Positions 26,253 to 34,475 of a DNA stretch of 55,957 nucleotides are shown here, piece after piece. Both the position numbers and the translations under genes were made by a program. Location: the NCBI GenBank assembly GCA_903933935.1, contig CAIZMB010000021.1, forward strand, positions 1-55,957. The letters run 5' to 3'. This DNA comes from an uncultured Cytophagaceae bacterium (GTDB taxonomy: Bacteria; Bacteroidota; Bacteroidia; Cytophagales; Spirosomataceae). Numbering within the stretch: position 1 is the first letter of the stretch; each line of letters starts with the position of its first letter. Under the pieces are notes generated by a model that was not told the DNA's origin, made no database searches, and saw only the letters and a program-made list of their open reading frames with translations.

Positions 26253-26741
26253 CTAAAATTTCACTTGAATTCCATGGTATTTTTCTTGTTCCACATAGTC
26301 TTTGCGTAGTGGATGACCGACCCAGTCGGCAGGCAACAAAATGCGAGTCATTTCGGGATGACCCTCAAACACAACCCCCACAAGATCATACGCTTCTCGC
26401 TCGTGCCAGTTGGCCGTTTTCCAAATCCCATTCAAACTAGGCACAACAGGTAATTTACCATCCGCCTGCAACCTAGGAACTTCCAATCGAATGTGAAAAG
26501 TAAGGTGATTGGGAATTGAGTAAAGGGTATAAATAATTTCAAGCGTTCCGCTTTCAGGACCATTATCTATCGCAGTAAGGCAAGAGAGTGAATCAAAATA
26601 AGTTGCTGGATTACGCCATAAAAAATCACAAACGGAAACTAGTTGAGTTGGCTGAACCGTGATGCGACCCGATTTTTCATCCCATTCAACCGAGATGTTC
26701 AATTCACTTTCAATCAGATTTTTAATTTCTAGCGCATCCAT
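26253..26741 (-). CDS. nuoC: NADH-quinone oxidoreductase subunit C
   Basis: 162 residues, the 30-kDa subunit as a stand-alone protein, not fused to NuoD. It is part of the peripheral arm of respiratory complex I at the inner membrane. Recognisable: HLTFHIRLEVPR, the WHEREAYDLVGVVFEGHPEMTRILLP block, and HPLRKDYV near the C-terminus. It follows nuoB with a two-base gap. The usual nuoA before and nuoD after are absent from this window. Confidence 0.95.
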   Translation of the reverse strand: MDALEIKNLIESELNISVEWDEKSGRITVQPTQLVSVCDFLWRNPATYFDSLSCLTAIDNGPESGTLEIIYTLYSIPNHLTFHIRLEVPRLQADGKLPVVPSLNGIWKTANWHEREAYDLVGVVFEGHPEMTRILLPADWVGHPLRKDYVEQEKYHGIQVKF

Positions 26742-26743
26742 CC

Positions 26744-27265
26744 TTAGGCTTTTTGAGCGATGGCGTCCAAAATAATTTGGGGCACAACACGCGTTTCTTG
26801 ATTGATTTTTTCTTGTAATTTCAAAATCCCACCTAACAAAGCTTCGGGCCTAGGCGGACAACCTGGTACATACACATCCACGGGAATTACTCGGTCTACC
26901 CCTTTGACTACATGATAACCGTGTTCCCAATACGGACCTCCACAGTTGGCACACGACCCCATCGATATCACATAGCGGGGTTCTGGCATTTGTTCATAGA
27001 GTCTTCTAATTCGATCTGCCATCTTAAAAGTAACCGTTCCGGCCACAATCATCACATCGGATTGCCTAGGGGAAGGCCTTGGAAATACCCCAAAGCGATC
27101 CAAATCATACCCAGATGCAAAGGTTTGCATCATTTCAATGGCACAACAAGCCAAGCCAAAGCTCATTGGCCATAAAGAACTTGCCCGAGCCCAATTGAGT
27201 AAATCCTCAAATTGGCTCACTACGAATCCTTCCGACTGTATGTTTTGGTCTAAATATCCCTTCAT
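26744..27265 (-). CDS. nuoB: NADH-quinone oxidoreductase subunit B
   Basis: 173 residues. It holds iron-sulfur cluster N2, the last cluster before quinone, with ligands Cys40-Cys41 (ACCAIEMM), Cys105 ([10 protein letters not shown]) and Cys136 ([10 protein letters not shown]), all present. [15 protein letters not shown] is the usual conserved loop. Its ATG overlaps the stop of the upstream T9SS-sorted gene by one base (TAATG), so translation of a complex I subunit is coupled to that of a secreted protein, an odd arrangement. Confidence 0.97.
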   Translation of the reverse strand: MKGYLDQNIQSEGFVVSQFEDLLNWARASSLWPMSFGLACCAIEMMQTFASGYDLDRFGVFPRPSPRQSDVMIVAGTVTFKMADRIRRLYEQMPEPRYVISMGSCANCGGPYWEHGYHVVKGVDRVIPVDVYVPGCPPRPEALLGGILKLQEKINQETRVVPQIILDAIAQKA

Positions 27266-27990
27266 TATCTCACTATGGTCAAATTCCCCACGACATCTGG
27301 GTAGGCATCTGGGTAGTCTTCCAAATTAGGTCGAATTACGTACATATATGTGCCCGTAGGCAAATCTTTGCCATTATATTTTCCCCTAAAGGGTTTTTCT
27401 TCATACATCGTGCCATTGCTTTCAAATACTTTCAAGCCCCAGCGATCCATCACGTAAATCTCTGCGTATGGATAGGATGAAATATTATCGATGGTCCAGT
27501 AATCATTTAAATCGTCATTATTAGGGGATATGGCGTCATATGGCTTTAATCTTGCTAAAACGATGATATCAATCGTAGCATAATTCCGACAATCTGCTGC
27601 AGTCGTTGCGCCAGGTAGGTAACCATTAATGAAATAAGTCGTCTTAAATGCACTCCCTCCTAAATCACCTAATCCCTTAACATCAAAATATGGATTAAGA
27701 ATTAATGGATCAGACAAGGCTAATTTAGGTGTCCATGACCATTTTATACCCGGCGTTTTAGCCCCATTTACAGGCATTAATATAGGAGTAGGGTTTTCAC
27801 CCGGTTCAGGGGCAAACATGATTATTTTTTTGTCTGTAGCCACCCAAACCTTCGATGCACAATCAGGCGTTTGGCCCAATGCAGTTACTTGAATAAAAAG
27901 GAGGATTGAAAGAATCGTTTTCAGATTTTGTAATTTTTGTTTGAAAGTAGAAAAATATACGCGCTCCATAAAGCTTTTAAAAAAATCCAT
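27265..27990 (-). CDS. Secreted protein with T9SS type B (gliding-motility C-terminal) sorting domain
   Basis: 241 residues. A long basic N-region precedes a signal-peptide core (about 25-40, [15 protein letters not shown]); a second ATG at 27969 is an alternative start. The C-terminal 95 residues form the CHU_C / gliding-motility-associated domain: [49 protein letters not shown]. This domain directs export through the type IX secretion system and surface attachment. The middle (about 45-140) is short with no recognised domain. First gene of an operon with nuoB, nuoC and two glycosyltransferases. Confidence 0.85.
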   Translation of the reverse strand: MDFFKSFMERVYFSTFKQKLQNLKTILSILLFIQVTALGQTPDCASKVWVATDKKIIMFAPEPGENPTPILMPVNGAKTPGIKWSWTPKLALSDPLILNPYFDVKGLGDLGGSAFKTTYFINGYLPGATTAADCRNYATIDIIVLARLKPYDAISPNNDDLNDYWTIDNISSYPYAEIYVMDRWGLKVFESNGTMYEEKPFRGKYNGKDLPTGTYMYVIRPNLEDYPDAYPDVVGNLTIVR

Positions 27991-27998
27991 GTAAAGGT

Positions 27999-28031
27999 TT
28001 TGTAAATATACCTAAATTCACAAAATTTTTG
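27999..28031 (+). promoter_or_regulatory. Candidate recG promoter adjoining the start codon
   Basis: TTTG at 27999-28002, 21-base spacer, then AATTTTTG at 28024-28031, a one-base variant of TAnnTTTG. It ends four bases before the recG ATG, so the mRNA would be nearly leaderless. Confidence 0.35.
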
Positions 28032-28035
28032 ATCA

Positions 28036-30135
28036 ATGTCCACATCCCATTTTTTTGATTCAGATTTAGCGACTTTGCGAGGGATGACTCCCGCTCGCTT
28101 ATCTCTACTGCAATCGGAATTAGGGCTATTTACTTTTGGGGACTTAATCCAATATTTTCCATTCAGATATGAAGATAGAACTTTACTGACGCCTATCGCT
28201 GAAATAAATGATCAAATGGAAAATGTCCAATTTATTGGACGCATCAAATACAAAGAAAAAATAGGCGTTGGGCGCAGAGAAAGACTCGTGGCAGAATGTT
28301 GTGATGAAACGGGGTGCATCGAATTAGTTTGGTTCCAAGGAGTAAAATGGATTGAAAAATCATTAATTAGTGGGGTAGATTTTTTATTTTACGGCAAGCC
28401 CGGGGTTTTTAATGGCCAAATTCAAATGACCCATCCTGAGATGGAAGTCTACAAAGGGCCACAGATTTCAGAGAAATTTTTTCAGCCCATTTATCCTCTG
28501 ACTGAAAAATTACGTAAGAAATACGTCGACAGTAAATTGATTGCTTCCTTACAAAAAAGCTTGTTAGAAGTTTCGTTTCCCTATATAAGAGAAACATTGC
28601 CTCAAGAGATCATCCAGCAATTTAAATTAATTTCTAAGCAGGAAGCGCTCTACCACATTCACCTACCGCAGTCGGAAAATTGGCTACACCAAGCAAGAAG
28701 GCGGTTGAAATTTGAAGAATTATTTTACAATCAGCTACGATTAATCAAGCAAAATTTAGTTCGCAAAACGGCTTTTCCAGGCCAAATATTTTCTTCTGCT
28801 GCCTTATTAACTACCTTTTACAAGGATCATCTTCCCTTTTCACTCACGGAAGCACAAAAGAAAGTTATTCGAGAAATTTTTGAAGACATGCGCTCTGGCA
28901 ATCAAATGAACCGACTCCTTCAAGGGGACGTGGGTTCCGGAAAAACCATTGTCGCCTTTATTTCCATGTTACTCGCCATCGACAATGGAACCCAGGCTTG
29001 TTTGTTGGCCCCCACCGAAATTTTAGCCGATCAACATTTTCAAGGATTAAAAAAGTTTGCTGATCTTTTGGGCATCTCCATTGCCAAACTCACCGGATCT
29101 GTGAAAAAGAAAGATCGCGTCGAAATACATGAGGGATTACAGTCTGGAACCCTGAATATATTAGTGGGGACACATGCCATTTTTGAAGATGTGGTCCAAT
29201 TTAAAAATTTGGGACTTTGTATCATTGACGAGCAACATCGTTTTGGGGTAGCTCAAAGAGCCAAACTTTGGGATAAAAATAAGCAAATTCATCCCCATGT
29301 TCTGGTCATGACGGCGACCCCAATCCCGAGAACCTTGGCCATGACTTTATACGGAGATCTTGATGTTTCGGTAATCGATGAATTGCCGGCGGGCAGAAAA
29401 CCTATTCAAACGATTCACCGCTATGACTCACATCGTTTGCAAGTCTTTAGTTTTATCCAAAGTGAGATTCAAAAAGGGCGTCAAGTATACATCGTTTATC
29501 CACTCATCGAAGAGTCTGAAAAAATGGACTTCAAAGATTTAATGGATGGGCATGAAAGTATTACAAGGGCATTCCCTGAAATACCTTTGGGGATATTGCA
29601 TGGAAAAATGAAGCCGGCCGACAAAGATTTCGAGATGGCTCGTTTTGTCAAAAATGAAACCAAAATCATGGTGGCCACGACCGTTATAGAAGTGGGAGTG
29701 AATGTGCCTAACGCTTCCGTCATGATCATCGAAAGTGCGGAGCGATTTGGGTTAGCGCAATTGCACCAACTCAGAGGCCGGGTGGGACGGGGTGCCGAGC
29801 AAAGTTATTGTTTGTTACTCACCGACTACAAAATTTCAGCGGATACAAAAAAGCGTATTGAAACGATGGTGAGGACGAATAATGGCTTTGAAATAGCTGA
29901 AGTCGATTTACAGTTACGGGGTCCCGGAGATATCGGAGGAACAAGACAAAGTGGAGCTATCGACCTAATGATTGCTGATTTATCCAAAGATGGGGAAATT
30001 TTAAAAGTGGCCCGGGAGACCGCGGTTTCCATATTAAATGAGGATCCCAATTTAGAACATGATAAAAATGCGATGATTCGAGATCAGGTGCGCCAACAAA
30101 AAAAGGATACGACCAATTGGGCCCGAATAAGTTAG
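28036..30135 (+). CDS. recG: ATP-dependent DNA helicase RecG
   Basis: 699 residues, full length. RecG remodels stalled replication forks and branch-migrates Holliday junctions. The N-terminal wedge/OB domain is at about 60-150; superfamily 2 helicase motifs follow: Walker A GDVGSGKT (297-304), DEQH (398-401), TATPIPRTLAM, then the C-terminal helicase lobe with ATTVIEVGVNVPNAS, QLRGRVGRG and LRGPGDIGGTRQSG. The ATG at 28036 fits. Its TAG shares the tetranucleotide TTAG with the stop of convergent yqgE. Confidence 0.97.
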   Translation: MSTSHFFDSDLATLRGMTPARLSLLQSELGLFTFGDLIQYFPFRYEDRTLLTPIAEINDQMENVQFIGRIKYKEKIGVGRRERLVAECCDETGCIELVWFQGVKWIEKSLISGVDFLFYGKPGVFNGQIQMTHPEMEVYKGPQISEKFFQPIYPLTEKLRKKYVDSKLIASLQKSLLEVSFPYIRETLPQEIIQQFKLISKQEALYHIHLPQSENWLHQARRRLKFEELFYNQLRLIKQNLVRKTAFPGQIFSSAALLTTFYKDHLPFSLTEAQKKVIREIFEDMRSGNQMNRLLQGDVGSGKTIVAFISMLLAIDNGTQACLLAPTEILADQHFQGLKKFADLLGISIAKLTGSVKKKDRVEIHEGLQSGTLNILVGTHAIFEDVVQFKNLGLCIIDEQHRFGVAQRAKLWDKNKQIHPHVLVMTATPIPRTLAMTLYGDLDVSVIDELPAGRKPIQTIHRYDSHRLQVFSFIQSEIQKGRQVYIVYPLIEESEKMDFKDLMDGHESITRAFPEIPLGILHGKMKPADKDFEMARFVKNETKIMVATTVIEVGVNVPNASVMIIESAERFGLAQLHQLRGRVGRGAEQSYCLLLTDYKISADTKKRIETMVRTNNGFEIAEVDLQLRGPGDIGGTRQSGAIDLMIADLSKDGEILKVARETAVSILNEDPNLEHDKNAMIRDQVRQQKKDTTNWARIS

Positions 30136-30686
30136 TTTAAGGTTGGGTCATCCGGATAGGTCGACAAGACCCGAAAATCCCCTCCCTTATCATAAAGTAC
30201 TGTCCGCCATAAATTTTTATTCGATTCATCAAACACGTAATCTTCCCTTGCCGGATGTAAATACCAAGCATTTTGCTTCACCTCACGGGCTAGTTGGCCC
30301 GCGCCCCAACCCGAATACCCGATAAAAAATTTGATCTCTTTGAAATTGATGGCGCCACTCACCACGTGCTCAATGGCTTTTTCAAAACTTCCCGACCAAA
30401 ATATTCCTTTGGAAATTTCAATCCCATCGGGAATAAGATCAGGCCTTCGATGTAAAAATTGCATGATCGTAGGGTCTACAGGACCTCCTGAAAACAAGGG
30501 GACATTTTCCAATACCTTCTCGTCTACGATTGAATCGAATACCACCTCTTGCTTTTGGTTTAAAATGAGTCCAAAAGAATGCGAATTAGAATGTTCACAT
30601 AGTAATATCACAGACCTATGGAATGCCGAATCTTCAAGAAATGGTTCTGAGATCAAAAGAACTCCAGGTTTTAATTCATCTTCCAT
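30132..30686 (-). CDS. YqgE/AlgH family protein
   Basis: 184 residues. It begins LKPGVLLISEPFLED.AFHRSVILL and contains the conserved SFGLILNQ, FSGGPVDP, FIGYSGWGAGQL and W..VL segments of the YqgE/AlgH (UPF0301) family. The cytosolic fold is known but the molecular function is not; the AlgH name comes from a Pseudomonas alginate study. Single gene, divergent from folK, with its stop in TTAG shared with recG. Confidence 0.92.
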   Translation of the reverse strand: MEDELKPGVLLISEPFLEDSAFHRSVILLCEHSNSHSFGLILNQKQEVVFDSIVDEKVLENVPLFSGGPVDPTIMQFLHRRPDLIPDGIEISKGIFWSGSFEKAIEHVVSGAINFKEIKFFIGYSGWGAGQLAREVKQNAWYLHPAREDYVFDESNKNLWRTVLYDKGGDFRVLSTYPDDPTLN

Positions 30687-30741
30687 GGTAATGTAAAAGC
30701 ATAAAAAGGAATTTCGTATCTTGTTTTAAATTAAAAAATCT

Positions 30742-31227
30742 ATGTCCTTTATCGTTTTTATCTCTTTGGGTGGCAATCTAGGAAATACCCTTGAAATATT
30801 TAAAAACTCATACCTTGAAATTGAAAAAAAAATAGGTCGCATCACTGCATTTTCCAAAATTTATCAAACGGCTGCTTGGGGAAAAACAGATCAGCCGGAT
30901 TTTTTAAACCAAGTAATTTCATTAGAAACCGATTTAAATCCTGAAAAAATCATGTCTGAATTATTAGATATCGAGTTGTTTTTTGGCCGTCGGCGCGATG
31001 TCATCTGGGGTCCTCGAATACTAGACCTTGACATCCTTTTTGTTGAAAATCAAATTATCAGTAGTGAAAATCTTGATATCCCACATCCTCAAATCGCCAA
31101 TAGACGCTTTGTTTTAATTCCCATGGCTGAGATTGCTCCCCATTTCATACATCCCGTTCTCCAACAAAGCATGTTGGAATTATTGGAACAAACAAAAGAT
31201 CTTCAAAGCGTTCGAGTAATGGATTAG
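30742..31227 (+). CDS. folK: 2-amino-4-hydroxy-6-hydroxymethyldihydropteridine diphosphokinase
   Basis: 161 residues. HPPK transfers pyrophosphate from ATP to 6-hydroxymethyl-dihydropterin in folate synthesis. Signatures: SLGGNLGNT at the N-terminus (usually LGSN), YQTAAWGKTDQPDFLNQ, and the signature GPRILDLDILF with its metal-binding Asp residues near 95-102, then HPQIANRRFVLIPMAEI. Together with folA about 12 kb downstream it shows de novo folate synthesis. Stop shared as TTAG with bshA. Confidence 0.95.
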   Translation: MSFIVFISLGGNLGNTLEIFKNSYLEIEKKIGRITAFSKIYQTAAWGKTDQPDFLNQVISLETDLNPEKIMSELLDIELFFGRRRDVIWGPRILDLDILFVENQIISSENLDIPHPQIANRRFVLIPMAEIAPHFIHPVLQQSMLELLEQTKDLQSVRVMD

Positions 31228-32402
31228 TCTTCGATTTCCGTATCGTTTTCTAAAAGATTGGGGTTGGGGAAGCGCCAACTTTGACCCACGATTTTTTCGT
31301 AATACTTCTCGTATAAGGGTAGAATCTTTTTGATGTCAAATAATTTGGCACGTTCTAATGCATTTTTTTTCATGGTCGCATGTAAAACGGGATCCGACAA
31401 AATAGCGATTGCATTTTTTGCCATATCATCCACATCTCCGATTTCACTGACAAATCCTGTTTCTCCATGAATATTTACCTCCGTTATACCGCCGGCATTT
31501 GAGGAAATGACAGGTACTTCACAGGCCATCGCTTCCAATGCAGATAAACCAAAACTTTCCTTTTCGGAAGTAAGTAGAAATAAGTCGGCCAATGACAATG
31601 CCTCCTCAATCGTATCTAATTTACCTAGAAAACGAACATCTGCCTGAACACCCAATTCCCTACACAATACCTCGATAGCGGTTCTTTCGGGGCCATCCCC
31701 TACTAATAACAACTTTGAGGGAATCTGCTTTTGTACTTTAGCGAAAACCTGAATGATATCTTCAATCCTTTTTACTTTACGGAAATTGGACGTGTGTATC
31801 AATAACTTTTCTCCATGTGGGCAAATGGCTAATTTAAAATGCTCCTTTGGCTGTTTTTTAAATCGCTCAAGGTCGACGAAATTCGGGATCACCTCAATGT
31901 TACTTAAAATTTCAAAGGATGAATACGTGTCATTTTTTAAACTTTCAGAAACCGCTGTAACCCCATCAGATTCATTGATGGAAAAAGTAACCACTGGCTC
32001 GAAAGACGGATCACGACCCACTAAAGTAATGTCGGTGCCATGAAGCGTGGTAATCACGGGAACGTGAATACCTTTATATTTTAAAATTTGCTTTGCCAAA
32101 TAAGCTGCTGAAGCGTGTGGAATCGCATAGTGAACATGAATCAAATCAAGCTGCTCGTTAATTGTCACATCCACCATTTTACTGGCAAGCGCTGATTCAT
32201 AGGGCAAATATTCAAACAGAGGATAGGAAGCCACGGAAACTTCGTGGTAGAAAATATTTTCGCTAAAAAAATCCAAACGAGGCGGTTGGGTATAGGTAAT
32301 AAAATGTACTTCGTGTCCTACCGACGCTAAGGCCTTTCCCAATTCTGTGGCCACCACACCACTTCCACCATAAGTAGGATAACAAATAATCCCTATTTTC
32401 AT
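31224..32402 (-). CDS. bshA: N-acetyl-alpha-D-glucosaminyl L-malate synthase BshA
   Basis: 392 residues, GT4 family. It joins GlcNAc from UDP-GlcNAc to L-malate, the first step of bacillithiol synthesis, the low-molecular-weight thiol of many Bacteroidota and Firmicutes. Diagnostic N-terminus KIGIICYPTYGGSGVVATELG, FLYEYLP-like YPLFEYLPYESALASKM, HVHYAIPHASAAYLAKQ, and the GT4 site EKESFGLSALEAMACEVPVI. No bshB or bshC nearby. A TAAATTTG element (32414-32407 on the minus strand) ends four bases before the ATG. Confidence 0.95.
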   Translation of the reverse strand: MKIGIICYPTYGGSGVVATELGKALASVGHEVHFITYTQPPRLDFFSENIFYHEVSVASYPLFEYLPYESALASKMVDVTINEQLDLIHVHYAIPHASAAYLAKQILKYKGIHVPVITTLHGTDITLVGRDPSFEPVVTFSINESDGVTAVSESLKNDTYSSFEILSNIEVIPNFVDLERFKKQPKEHFKLAICPHGEKLLIHTSNFRKVKRIEDIIQVFAKVQKQIPSKLLLVGDGPERTAIEVLCRELGVQADVRFLGKLDTIEEALSLADLFLLTSEKESFGLSALEAMACEVPVISSNAGGITEVNIHGETGFVSEIGDVDDMAKNAIAILSDPVLHATMKKNALERAKLFDIKKILPLYEKYYEKIVGQSWRFPNPNLLENDTEIED

Positions 32403-32406
32403 GCCT

Positions 32407-32414
32407 CAAATTTA
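32407..32414 (-). promoter_or_regulatory. TAAATTTG element directly before bshA
   Basis: Fits TAnnTTTG on the minus strand and ends four bases before the bshA ATG. No TTTG partner at a usual spacing, so the promoter call is weak. Confidence 0.25.
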
Positions 32415-32495
32415 TTAGAATATCAATTAAAACTGACATAAAACCCAAAAGGTTCCTGATTTAAGGCTAAATTTGTGATAATTAATTGGATCACC

Positions 32496-33068
32496 TTGAA
32501 AAATTTAGTCATTTTTGCCTCTGGTTCTGGCTCAAACGCCGAAAAAATTTTTGAATATTTCAAGGATTCAAATGAGGTTTTAATCACGCATATCTTTAGC
32601 AACAATCCAGAAGCCGGTGTTATTTCACGCGCAGAAAGATTAGCGATTCCCTGCACTGTTTTCAATAGAGCTGAATATAAAGATGGAACCTTGTTGAAAA
32701 AAATCCAATCCTTAAACACCGATTGGGTTATTTTAGCAGGCTTTTTATGGCTGATTCCAAGCGATTTTATTCAAGCCTTTCCTCAAAGAATTGTGAATTT
32801 ACATCCTGCACTATTGCCAAAATTTGGCGGAAAAGGCATGTATGGACACTTTGTTCATGAGGCCGTCGTGGAAGCAGGCGAGAAAGTATCCGGAATCACC
32901 ATTCATTTCGTGAATGAACATTACGATGAGGGTGGCATTATTTTCCAAAGCTCTTTTGCCGTAGAACCAAGCGACACCCCTGAAGATGTGGCGAAAAAAG
33001 GCCAAGTTTTAGAGCATCGAGATTTCCCAAAAGTAATTGCAAGCCTTGTGCTACCAGCCTCCTCCTAA
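32496..33068 (+). CDS. purN: Phosphoribosylglycinamide formyltransferase
   Basis: 190 residues from a TTG at 32496, which gives the typical KNLVIFASGSGSNAE start; a GTG at 32475 is possible but overlaps a TAAATTTG element (32468-32475) that looks like its own -7 promoter box. PurN formylates GAR with 10-formyl-THF in purine synthesis. The catalytic triad is present as Asn101, His103 (NLHPALLPKF) and Asp144 (EHYDEGG). Overlaps the convergent TolC-like gene by 18 bases. Confidence 0.94.
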   Translation: MKNLVIFASGSGSNAEKIFEYFKDSNEVLITHIFSNNPEAGVISRAERLAIPCTVFNRAEYKDGTLLKKIQSLNTDWVILAGFLWLIPSDFIQAFPQRIVNLHPALLPKFGGKGMYGHFVHEAVVEAGEKVSGITIHFVNEHYDEGGIIFQSSFAVEPSDTPEDVAKKGQVLEHRDFPKVIASLVLPASS

Positions 33069-34475
33069 AACTCGGTACAAGCTAATTGCGCGCATCCATT
33101 GGTTTCGAGATATTTCTAATAGCTCTAATTCCGATCGCAAGGCATTTTGTTGCGCGGTCAAAACTTCTAAATAACTTGCATTAGCCGTTAAAAAGAGAGT
33201 TCCCACTGTATTAATAGCTCCCTTCGTTAATAGCACTTCTCTTTGCTTGAGTTGTTGCTGTTTTTGCAAATAGGCTAATGACTTTACCTGAGTATCCCAT
33301 TCCAGATATCCCTTCACTAGCGCATTTTGATAGGCTAAATCTTGTGACTTCCAATGCGATTCGGAGCGCAAAATATCAGCGGTTAAGGCTGATCGGTTCA
33401 ACCAAGGACTCGTGATTCCTCCGATCAATTGATAAGCCATGGAGGCTGGAAGTTGAAATAAATAAGCGGGCTGAAACCCTTGCACGCCTAAAATACCGGA
33501 TAGAACAACAGAAGGCTTCAAGGCTAAAACCGCACTTTCCTTTGTTTCAAAGGCAGCCATCAAATTCAATTTTGCCTGCCTAATATCAGGCCTATTCTCT
33601 AATTGATCTATTTTCACCCGAGCAAATAAACTACTATCCAATGTGCATTGAAAAGGAAATTTAGATCGTTTAATCGGGGCGTTGGGCTTATTCAAAAAGA
33701 GACGGATTTCATTTTCTAAACTAATAATTTGTTGGAGCACATCTCCTTCCTGAGCCCGTGAGTTTAACCATTGTGCCTCTAACTGTTGGACAGCTGACTC
33801 ATTCACCGCTCCAGCTTCCTTCTGAACTTGAACCAATTCAAATGCCTTTCGTTGAATTTCGATGTTGGATTTTAAGATGTCCATCTCTTTGTCTAATGCA
33901 ATCAGCTGACCATACGAACTTGCCACTTCTGCCACTATGGAAGTGATTAACCATTGCTGCCCTGATTCTGAGGCCAAATAACGGAGGGCACTTGCCTTTT
34001 TCCGTTTGGCTAACTTCCCCCAAATATCCATTTCCCAACTTGATTGCAAGCCAATTTGCAAATCAGGTAAATTTTCTGGAATGATTTGTTCTTTAGTGAT
34101 ATTAGTAGAAAATTGGGTATCGTAATTACCCACCGCATCCATCGTATATTTTCCAAATCGCCTCATACTGGGCTGAATTATTCCATTCACGACCGGTTTT
34201 CTTAAACCTCTTTGGTATCCAAAATCAGCCTTTAGCATCGCAACTTCCAAAAAGCCAATCTTAATGTCATTACTTCGAATCAAAACGGAGTCTATTAATT
34301 GCAGTAACAAGGTGTCCCGCTTCCAACATTCTTGCACATCTGAAACGGAAGGATTTTCTTTTGAAATTCGATAAGTTTCAATTTCAGCATTTATTTTAAG
34401 TTGCTCCTTCAAAATGCTCGACATACAAGACGACAAACTCAAAGCTATCAATAGTGTAATAAAGTTATTTTTCAT
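33051..34475 (-). CDS. TolC-family outer membrane efflux lipoprotein (OprM/NodT type)
   Basis: 474 residues from the ATG at 34473-34475; a 13-codon extension upstream runs inside the pump gene and lacks a signal. Lipoprotein signal LLIALSLSSC places the lipidated Cys near residue 17. Two repeated OEP halves follow, with the SWEMDIWGKLAKRKKAS block, the RPDIRQAKLNLMAA segment and a final LGGGW typical of NodT/OprM proteins. It forms the outer membrane channel of the RND pump encoded immediately upstream; the start lies 11 bases inside the pump gene. Confidence 0.92.
   Translation of the reverse strand: MKNNFITLLIALSLSSCMSSILKEQLKINAEIETYRISKENPSVSDVQECWKRDTLLLQLIDSVLIRSNDIKIGFLEVAMLKADFGYQRGLRKPVVNGIIQPSMRRFGKYTMDAVGNYDTQFSTNITKEQIIPENLPDLQIGLQSSWEMDIWGKLAKRKKASALRYLASESGQQWLITSIVAEVASSYGQLIALDKEMDILKSNIEIQRKAFELVQVQKEAGAVNESAVQQLEAQWLNSRAQEGDVLQQIISLENEIRLFLNKPNAPIKRSKFPFQCTLDSSLFARVKIDQLENRPDIRQAKLNLMAAFETKESAVLALKPSVVLSGILGVQGFQPAYLFQLPASMAYQLIGGITSPWLNRSALTADILRSESHWKSQDLAYQNALVKGYLEWDTQVKSLAYLQKQQQLKQREVLLTKGAINTVGTLFLTANASYLEVLTAQQNALRSELELLEISRNQWMRAISLYRVLGGGW

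Noticed and set aside
30331-30696. 121-codon plus-strand open frame opposite yqgE
   Set aside because: Mirrors the yqgE coding strand and has no family pattern.
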